DNA of 64,000 bases from Lysobacterales bacterium. Lineage in GTDB: Bacteria > Pseudomonadota > Gammaproteobacteria > Xanthomonadales > SZUA-5. The notes under the pieces are model-generated. The model saw nothing but the letters and a program-made list of their open reading frames with translations. It had not been told where the DNA came from and ran no database searches. Positions within the stretch are counted from its first letter, which is position 1, and every line of letters begins with the position of its first letter. The DNA lies in NCBI GenBank assembly GCA_022841325.1, contig JALHRS010000007.1, positions 1-64,000 on the forward strand, read 5' to 3'. Below are positions 58,661 through 64,000 of this stretch, in pieces. Made by a program: the position numbers and the translations under genes.

Positions 58661-59956
58661 ATGAAGTTGTTTCGACAATGCTGGTTTTTCCTCGGCGTTC
58701 TGTTCTCGATGAATGCGATCGGCGCCATTTCCATCGAGCGGATCAGCGTCAATGCTGCGGGTGAGCAGGGTAACGCGATATCCGAGCAGCCTTCCGTGGC
58801 TGATGCCGGCAATCTCGTTGTGTTCACTTCAGGTGCATTCAATCTGGTGCCTGGGGACTTCGACGACGGCTTTGCATTCAGTTATTCAATCCTCCGCAAC
58901 CGCTCCGCCAATTCAACCGACTGGGTAGTGGAGCCGGCCGTCAGAACTCGACCTATCTATGTCCCCGCCTTGTCGCGAGACGGTCTTTTTGTTGCGTTCG
59001 TGACGGGGCAGACAAATCTGGTGCCGGGCGATACCAGTCTACCGGACGTCTTCCGCAAGAACCTGAGCAACAGCGTCATCGAGCGCGTGAATCAGCCCTC
59101 AGGTGGTGGCAACAGCAATGGAACAGTCGAGGCTCTTTCGTTGTCGGGGAACGGGCGCTTCGTCGCCTTTGACAGCAGTGCTGATGACCTGGTCCCCGGT
59201 GACAGCAATGGCTTCTTCGATGTTTTCGTACGCGACATGAATGGCAGCACCATTGAGCGGATCAGCGTTACTTCGAATGGCGAACCGACATTGGATGGTA
59301 ACAGCAAGTTCCCAGCAATCACGGCCGACGGCCGGTTTGTCGCTTTCGTTTCCGCAGCGAGCCAGTTGGGCCCTCCCACGAATACGCTAGGCAATGTTTT
59401 CGTTAGGGATCGCATTGCCGGGACAACCTCTCGCGTCACTATTGGCGTGGGCGGTGCAGAGCCAAACGGAAGCTCCGGTTTCGTTGGATCCAGACCCTCG
59501 ATTTCCGATGACGGGCGCTGGGTTCTTTTTGGCTCGGAAGCATCAAATCTGGTTGTGGGTGATACCAACGGCCGATCCGATATTTTCCTGGCGGATCGCC
59601 AGGACGGGTCGATCTCAAGAGTCAGTACGGACTTGAACGGCGGACAGCTTTCCCTTGCGCCATCAGGGGCGACCATGTCCGCCGACGGATCCAGAATTGT
59701 CTACGGTATCCGACTGACAGCGTCTGATCCTCTGGTCCTGTTTGACAGACCAAGCGGCATCAGAGTCATGCTGAACGGCGATGCTGAAGGACAGGCCCAC
59801 GGTAGAGCGCTGCAACCTTCAATTTCGGCCAACGGCAATTTCGTTGTCATCCGCGGTACGGATGAGATTCTGCCGGCGCCAGGTAACGGCATCGATGACG
59901 TATTCCTCTTCGACATCACCGAAGTGATGCGCGTTTTTGATGACGGCTTCGAATGA
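58661..59956 (+). CDS. Secreted beta-propeller protein (TolB/PD40-like) with DGFE tail
   Basis: A 431-aa exported protein with signal peptide (CWFFLGVLFSMNAIGA). The rest consists of TolB/WD40-like PD40 repeats: LSGNGRFVAFDSSADDLVPG, ITADGRFVAFVSAASQL, ISDDGRWVLFGSEASNLVVG, MSADGSRIVY, ISANGNFVVI. These form a beta-propeller. The protein ends exactly at MRVFDDGFE, the tail found on two other secreted proteins of this window. Binding partner unknown. Confidence 0.8.
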   Translation: MKLFRQCWFFLGVLFSMNAIGAISIERISVNAAGEQGNAISEQPSVADAGNLVVFTSGAFNLVPGDFDDGFAFSYSILRNRSANSTDWVVEPAVRTRPIYVPALSRDGLFVAFVTGQTNLVPGDTSLPDVFRKNLSNSVIERVNQPSGGGNSNGTVEALSLSGNGRFVAFDSSADDLVPGDSNGFFDVFVRDMNGSTIERISVTSNGEPTLDGNSKFPAITADGRFVAFVSAASQLGPPTNTLGNVFVRDRIAGTTSRVTIGVGGAEPNGSSGFVGSRPSISDDGRWVLFGSEASNLVVGDTNGRSDIFLADRQDGSISRVSTDLNGGQLSLAPSGATMSADGSRIVYGIRLTASDPLVLFDRPSGIRVMLNGDAEGQAHGRALQPSISANGNFVVIRGTDEILPAPGNGIDDVFLFDITEVMRVFDDGFE

Positions 59957-60058
59957 GAGATTCATTGGCGAAAGGCATGCAGCGCGCAGGGACAGCAAGC
60001 TGTGCCGCAGGAGCGGCAGGCCTTGATGAGCGCATGGATGCGCTGGCGGCCCGTTGCA

Positions 60059-60154
60059 CATAACGCTGGTTGGACGGGCGCGGCGCTGTAAGCGCGGCAG
60101 GAGCCGCGCACCGCGCCAGACAGGCGGGACGCCTGCGACCAACAATGCGTTATG
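60059..60154 (+). repeat. attC-like palindrome (possible integron cassette site)
   Basis: Outer arms cataacgctggttgg and ccaacaatgcgttatg form a 96-bp imperfect palindrome with a GC-rich centre, like integron attC (59-be) sites. The outer core boxes are close to, but not exactly, the GTTRRRY consensus. No integron integrase is in the window. A toxin-antitoxin pair, common integron cargo, follows 370 bp further on. Bases 59957-60526 otherwise show no gene. Confidence 0.45.
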
Positions 60155-60526
60155 TCATGGGCCGCGGATAGCCCCGTGAGCCACTGCCGCTGGCGTGATC
60201 CGGAGCGTGGATTTCCGCAGCGACACGGGGATGGGGACTGCAGCGGTCGAACGGAGCCGCCAGCGCGCAGGGGCCCAGCTGCTGCGTGCTGGCTGGGATC
60301 GGCTTCGTGCACGCGCACAGCGTGTTCACGCTGGCGCTAGGCAGGAAGCCGAGCATGTCCAGTCGGAGCGCGACGCTCAACGAAGACGGGCAGGAAGGGT
60401 GAGCACGCGATCAGGACTCGCACGATCGCCTCTCGGCCAAGCCGGAGCGTGCTTTCCCTCCAGACAAGCCGAAGTGCCCGTTCGGCGTCGGCTTCAAAGC
60501 GCAGCGTCAAGCCGCGCCGCCGCACA

Positions 60527-60820
60527 TCAGCCGATGCGCGTCGGTCGTTCCAGGCGGTAATGCCAGTACAGCAGGATCTCGATCGCGTCAGGGCAGACGC
60601 GGTAGTAGAGCCAGTAAGGCCGCACCGGCACCACGCGTAGATCGTCCCGGTTTTCGGGCTGCACCTTGCGACCCATACGCGGCGTCTGCGGGAGTTTCTC
60701 GGCCGCATCGATCAGGCGCTTGATCTCCGCTCGGGCAAGGGCCGCCGAGCTCTGTTCGATCAGATGGGTTTCGATCTCTTCAAGTGCCGATTCCGCCGTC
60801 GGCATCCAACGCAGTTTCAT
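60527..60820 (-). CDS. ParE/RelE-superfamily toxin
   Basis: A 97-aa type II toxin: MKLRWMPTAESALEEIETHL at the start, LPQTPRMGRKVQPENRDDLR in the middle, and RPYWLYYRVCPDAIEILLYW at the end are ParE/RelE hallmarks. It would poison gyrase or translation unless bound by the antitoxin. It overlaps the upstream antitoxin gene by 4 bp. The conserved basic residues are present, so it may be active. Confidence 0.9.
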   Translation of the reverse strand: MKLRWMPTAESALEEIETHLIEQSSAALARAEIKRLIDAAEKLPQTPRMGRKVQPENRDDLRVVPVRPYWLYYRVCPDAIEILLYWHYRLERPTRIG

Positions 60821-61065
60821 TGCGTCAGGAAGCGGCTACGGATCGTGTCGTGATCAATACCCAGACCCGCCTCGCTTTCTGCCTGCGCGCGATTGAGCGC
60901 CTGTCGCAACGGCGAGTTCGGGTCCATCTCCTGCGCCAGAAGCCCGCTGGCGCGATCGGTGGCGAGTTCCACATCGTGCAGCAGCCCCAGCCAGTCAGCG
61001 GCAGGCGGCACTTGCTCGATCAGGTCGAGCACTTGCTGTTTGATCTCGGCGGGATTCGCGCTCAT
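60817..61065 (-). CDS. Antitoxin of the ParE-type pair
   Basis: An 82-aa protein directly upstream of the toxin and coupled to it by ATGA, the normal antitoxin position. It is helical and acidic (MSANPAEIKQQVLDLIEQVP, LLAQEMDPNSPLRQALNRAQ). It does not show an obvious ribbon-helix-helix start, so DNA binding is uncertain and it may belong to a less-known antitoxin family. The ATG at 61065 gives the compact length; longer frames upstream run through repeats. Confidence 0.75.
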   Translation of the reverse strand: MSANPAEIKQQVLDLIEQVPPAADWLGLLHDVELATDRASGLLAQEMDPNSPLRQALNRAQAESEAGLGIDHDTIRSRFLTQ

Positions 61066-61181
61066 GTTCGTCAACTCATCAACTGTTGTGCTGATTCTAC
61101 GACTCCTTGTCCTAATCCCGCTTGATGTTCCCGCCCTTGCAGCTTTTTCCAGCAACCCAGAAACCACAACCCTGGGAAGTG

Positions 61182-61330
61182 GGAAGTGGACACCCAAGAG
61201 CCAAAGGCTGCTGATCCATGCGGGAACTCGCCGGATCCAGACAGACCCCTGGAAATGGGCCCCCTGGAAGTGGACACCCAAGAGCCAAAGGCAGCTGATC
61301 CATGCGGGAACTCGGCGGATCCAGACAGAC
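61182..61330 (+). repeat. 84-bp tandem repeat, two copies
   Basis: The 65-base block beginning ggaagtggacacccaagagc occurs at 61182-61246 and again at 61266-61330, with only two or so mismatches. It lies upstream of the antitoxin gene. The stretch 61331-61673 has no supported gene. Confidence 0.75.
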
Positions 61331-61673
61331 AGCAGCGCCCCATGCCGGGAGACATACGCACTCTGCGCCTGATGCGTGCCAACCTTCCAGCGCAGCGAAA
61401 CTCGGTAGGTGGAGTACCAAACGGGCACGAAGTACCGCGGCGCCGCATGGGAGCGGACGCCACAGCGGCAGGTTCGATACTTGACATCGACCGAAGGTCA
61501 GTCGGCAATTACGCTCAACGGCGTCGGGCGACGCAGGGTTGGCGCCATACGTGGCCTCCGGTGACACCCCCTTGTTCGTGGCATTTCGCCCAAGAAGGGG
61601 GACACGAAACGCGCCAGAGGCATTCCAGTTAGAAATGGCGTGGAATCGACTTTGATCTAAGTCTTTGATTTTA

Positions 61674-61721
61674 TGGTGGCCGGGGACGGAATCGAACCGC
61701 CGACACGGGGATTTTCAATCC
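61674..61721 (-). repeat. tRNA-Phe 3' remnant: prophage attachment site
   Basis: On the minus strand this reads ggattgaaaatcccc (anticodon loop with GAA) through the T-arm (ggttcgattcc) to an encoded CCA. The 5' half is absent; sequence beyond 61721 is unrelated to a tRNA. It is therefore one att copy of an element integrated in tRNA-Phe, with the intact gene expected beyond the right edge. Confidence 0.85.
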
Positions 61722-61792
61722 TTCAAAGCGCTTGTTGCTGGTTGTTGTATTCTTTAGAAAACAACACCTTAGGATGTTTTTCTGATTGCTGA

Positions 61793-62095
61793 ATGTTGGT
61801 ATTTGTTGCGCTCACTGTCCCTCAATTGTCCCTTATACTTGGACGTCCAGACGTCTATACGACGACCCGACAGCGTACCGCTCGTCTGAAAACTATTGGC
61901 AGGAATGAATTGGAAGCGTTCAAAAAGATCGAAAAAGCAGAAGACCTTGAAGCGCTAGCTGGCAGTGGCCTGCTTTGGTATGTCCCGATGGCAGGCGGTC
62001 CGAAACGCCAATACGTTCGTAGGGAAGAACCTCACGCCCTCGAACAATTGCAAGCACTTGGCTGGACCTTTTTCATCATCATTGAAGCAGATTAG
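61793..62095 (+). CDS. Hypothetical protein at the prophage end
   Basis: A 100-aa protein: MLVFVALTVPQLSLILGRPD with a hydrophobic start, then a charged helical part (LEAFKKIEKAEDLEALAGSG) and a beta-rich end (LGWTFFIIIEAD). It lies just inside the att site and on the opposite strand to the late genes. The phrase near the end might be a swapped-domain fold, but no family is recognised. Confidence 0.5.
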   Translation: MLVFVALTVPQLSLILGRPDVYTTTRQRTARLKTIGRNELEAFKKIEKAEDLEALAGSGLLWYVPMAGGPKRQYVRREEPHALEQLQALGWTFFIIIEAD

Positions 62096-62135
62096 CGATA
62101 TCCTCCGCGATCACGTTTAGCTAGTCGAGCAAACC

Positions 62136-62459
62136 GTGCCCCAACGTCACACAACCCGGCAAAGCGCAAAGGTAGCTGATCTGGCCGCCGAATTGACAAG
62201 CGCCGCCGTTCATCGGCTTGGCAACGGGCGCCACGAAGTTGCCGATGTGGTGGCTTCAATCGTCGCCTACCTGGTGGAAGAGTACCCATCCCAAGACCTC
62301 TACATTCCTTCCGAGCGAGCCCCACGCTACCCTCTGGAGCGAATCAAGGCAGACCTAAGAGCTAACAAGTCGGTTCGTTCAATCTGTGCGAGCCACCACG
62401 TTGGACGCGGCACGGTCAAGCGTATTAGGGATTCTTTGTCGTCAGCTCAGACCGACTGA
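62136..62459 (+). CDS. Mor-like transcriptional activator
   Basis: A 107-aa protein whose second half fits the Mor/C family of phage Mu-type middle-late activators: QDLYIPSERAPRYPLERIKA then VRSICASHHVGRGTVKRI, a helix-turn-helix at the end. Its start is a GTG. Position at the prophage end, on the opposite strand to the structural genes, and a following hairpin suggest an independent regulatory gene. It may control the late operon. Similarity is by eye. Confidence 0.6.
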   Translation: MPQRHTTRQSAKVADLAAELTSAAVHRLGNGRHEVADVVASIVAYLVEEYPSQDLYIPSERAPRYPLERIKADLRANKSVRSICASHHVGRGTVKRIRDSLSSAQTD

Positions 62460-62469
62460 GACAAAAGCA

Positions 62470-62490
62470 AAGCCCGCCAACAGGCGGGCC
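62470..62490 (+). terminator. Hairpin after the Mor-like gene
   Basis: Stem gcccgcc/ggcgggc with loop aaca, 12 bp after the stop. The following T-run is weak (cttgtt). It sits between convergent genes and may serve both. Confidence 0.55.
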
Positions 62491-62613
62491 TTGTTGCCGA
62501 GTCACGCGCTACGGAAACACGCCTCGACCGCCGGTGTTGTTACGGACACTTGCCGGCCTGTCCGGGTGCCTCGCACCACGACCCAGAGGACAAGAATGGG
62601 CCGGATTCGCTGC

Positions 62614-63114
62614 CTACTGCGCTGCGGGCTTCCTTCGCTCCCGTGCCATCTTGACGGTTTCAGCAATGGCCGATGACATCAGCTCCATAACCGTCGCCGC
62701 CTCTTGCGCACGATCCAGCGCGCCCTGGTCATCGTCGAACACAGCTTCATCGATGCTCTTGCGGATAAACGCAACAAATCCCACCATGTCGCTCTGAGCC
62801 TCACGCGCCCAGGCCAGCAACGTGTAGGACTCCATATCTGCAATGGTCCGAGTCGCTGACACACGTTGCCGCATCGCCTCCAGTTCGCGCCGGCCTTTCA
62901 ACAGTCGGTCGGACAGATCAAGCAACCTTGAGACGATGGCCCGCAAGTCGGCCGAAAGGCCATTCAGCACTTCGCCGGCTTTCGTCGGATTGTCCTTGAT
63001 AGCGCTAAGTGCTGCGGTGCACGCCGCCTGCATTTGTCCGAGACTCGCCGGCATGCTTAGCGCCTCCACTGCTGCCGCACGCATTTCTTCAGGCTCGTTT
63101 CCGGTGACGGTCAT
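62614..63114 (-). CDS. Hypothetical phage protein downstream of the tape measure
   Basis: A 166-aa, almost fully helical protein (LLDLSDRLLKGRRELEAMRQ, LDRAQEAATVMELMSSAIAE). Its ATG overlaps the tape-measure stop by 4 bp, so it is made together with it. Position fits a tail-tip or tape-measure-associated protein, but no family is recognised. Confidence 0.6.
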   Translation of the reverse strand: MTVTGNEPEEMRAAAVEALSMPASLGQMQAACTAALSAIKDNPTKAGEVLNGLSADLRAIVSRLLDLSDRLLKGRRELEAMRQRVSATRTIADMESYTLLAWAREAQSDMVGFVAFIRKSIDEAVFDDDQGALDRAQEAATVMELMSSAIAETVKMARERRKPAAQ

Positions 63115-64000
63115 CGTCCCAACCTCCGCAGACGATCCAACTCAGGAACAATCTGATCGGCCACAATCCGCCGCCATGACGCGCTATCGGTCGGGTCCAG
63201 TCCAGTGATATTCACCGTAACCGGCTGGCTCTCTGCAACCGTTCCACGGCTGGCAGTAGCCGCTGGTGCATCCTGCGCACCGGCCCTTGGCTGGTTGCCC
63301 AAGCCACCAGCCACAGCGGCCTGCTCTTTGGCCACTGCGATCTCTTCGCGGACGATCTCAATTCCGCGCTCGCGCTCCTTGTTCGCATCGCGCAGCGTGG
63401 CAGTCACTTCCAGTGTCCGGGATACGTACTCTTCATTTCGGCGAATCAGCACTTCCATGGCATCGCTGTACGCCTGAACTTGCTGTGCCGAAGCCACCAG
63501 ACCCTCCACAGCATCACGCGCCGCGCCCGTGGCGTTCCTCTGAGCCTGCGCAGCCTTTTCGGCAGCCGTAGCAATGCGGTCGGCCGAATCTTCGGCAACA
63601 CTGGCAGCCTCTTCCAGACTGTCGCGGGTATCCCGTACCTCAGCCTTTACGCGGGTCCAGGAATCGGCAGCGCGGGCGCCCGAGTTTTCGATCGCATCGC
63701 CAGCCTCAAGGCCAGCTGTCGCTGCCCGTATCAGTTCCGTTCTGACGCCGGCCACATTGCCGGCCAGCTCGATCTGCTGTGCTATCTGGCGCTTGGTGGA
63801 AGCGTCAGCCAGGACCGCGGTATCGGCCAGGCGCTTGGCGTATTCCTCGAATGCACGGGCCACATCCGCTTGCGTCGCCTGCCCTTCCCGCGCTGCCTCA
63901 ACAATCAGCTGGAACGCATCGGCGCCTTTCTTCGCGGACTCCTGCAGGGCCTTCTGAGACTCAAAGCCCAGCTCCTTGAAAGCAGCCGTTACGTCTGCCG
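63111..64000 (-). CDS. Phage tape-measure protein, C-terminal part
   Basis: The frame runs beyond the right edge; 296 C-terminal residues are visible. It is rich in alanine and charged coiled coil (ALQESAKKGADAFQLIVEAA, ATQADVARAFEEYAKRLADT), typical of the protein that sets phage tail length, and ends ITGLDPTDSASWRRIVADQI followed by VPELDRLRRLGR, the usual tail of this family in long-tailed phages. A GTG at 63863 is only an internal codon. Confidence 0.85.
   Translation of the reverse strand, partial: ADVTAAFKELGFESQKALQESAKKGADAFQLIVEAAREGQATQADVARAFEEYAKRLADTAVLADASTKRQIAQQIELAGNVAGVRTELIRAATAGLEAGDAIENSGARAADSWTRVKAEVRDTRDSLEEAASVAEDSADRIATAAEKAAQAQRNATGAARDAVEGLVASAQQVQAYSDAMEVLIRRNEEYVSRTLEVTATLRDANKERERGIEIVREEIAVAKEQAAVAGGLGNQPRAGAQDAPAATASRGTVAESQPVTVNITGLDPTDSASWRRIVADQIVPELDRLRRLGR

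Larger units (their letters stand above)
61674..64000. mobile_element. Left end of a prophage integrated in tRNA-Phe
   Basis: Starts at the tRNA-Phe remnant and includes a Mor-like regulator, an unknown gene and a tape-measure gene that leaves the window. Late genes run leftward toward the attachment site. No integrase is in the visible part. Confidence 0.75.

Noticed and set aside
61186..61632. 148-codon plus-strand open frame
   Set aside because: It runs through the 84-bp tandem repeat, which it translates twice, and has no domain or ribosome-binding site.
61674..61721. Functional tRNA-Phe
   Set aside because: The sequence past the anticodon stem does not form a D-arm or 5' acceptor strand; it is an attachment remnant.

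Overview
The window reads as a chromosomal segment of a high-GC gammaproteobacterium, most likely of the Lysobacterales/Xanthomonadales (a Rhodanobacteraceae-, Dokdonella- or Ahniella-like organism). Three things suggest this. First, the block rpoN-hpf-ptsN-hprK-rapZ-EIIA-HPr-EI is typical of that order. Second, several secreted proteins end in an F-x-DGFE tail that I associate with these families. Third, extragenic palindromic repeats are abundant. This placement rests on gene content, not on a phylogeny.

Layout. (1) 273-13745 is an integrated element in a tRNA-Thr(CGT) gene, bounded by a 47-bp direct repeat. Its left half is a tight overlapping cluster: tyrosine integrase, an unknown 325-aa protein, an AlpA-like regulator, two small unknown proteins, a Spo11/Topo VI-A-like protein and a primase-helicase. 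Its right half carries separate cargo, mostly secreted proteins. It has no capsid or conjugation genes and looks like a satellite or integrative mobilizable element. (2) 13.9-34.5 kb is core chromosome: guaB-guaA, tadA-orn, a BaeSR-like two-component system, the incomplete PTS with rpoN, yajC-secD-secF, a wax-ester synthase and a hydrolase. (3) 34.8-41 kb holds a Spy-like periplasmic protein, a seven-copy array of about 120-bp units, alkB with a divergent AraC regulator, a small outer-membrane barrel, and proC-yggT. (4) 41.2-45.5 kb is a variable patch: a lipoprotein gene with an in-frame amber codon, a decayed paralogue fragment, and a three-gene unit ending in a Fic protein. (5) 45.5-51 kb is greA-carB-carA, with a 23S IVP/four-helix-bundle gene inserted between carB and carA and flanked by inverted repeats. 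(6) 51.3-61.6 kb is accessory: a secreted amidase, a REP-associated transposase with a duplicated REP module, a truncated Rhs toxin with an immunity gene, a secreted beta-propeller protein, an attC-like palindrome and a parDE-type module. (7) From 61674 to the right edge a prophage begins in the 3' half of a tRNA-Phe; its tape-measure gene runs off the window.

How the genes work together. The PTS genes form a regulatory phosphorelay (EI, HPr, HPr kinase, EIIA-Ntr) next to sigma-54; no sugar-specific permease is visible. YajC-SecD-SecF drive export. alkB and its presumed AraC-type regulator would oxidise alkanes, and the wax-ester synthase could store the resulting lipids. The mobile parts (tRNA-Thr element, IVP unit, REP transposase, Rhs cassette, possible integron cassette, prophage) account for most of the unexplained sequence.
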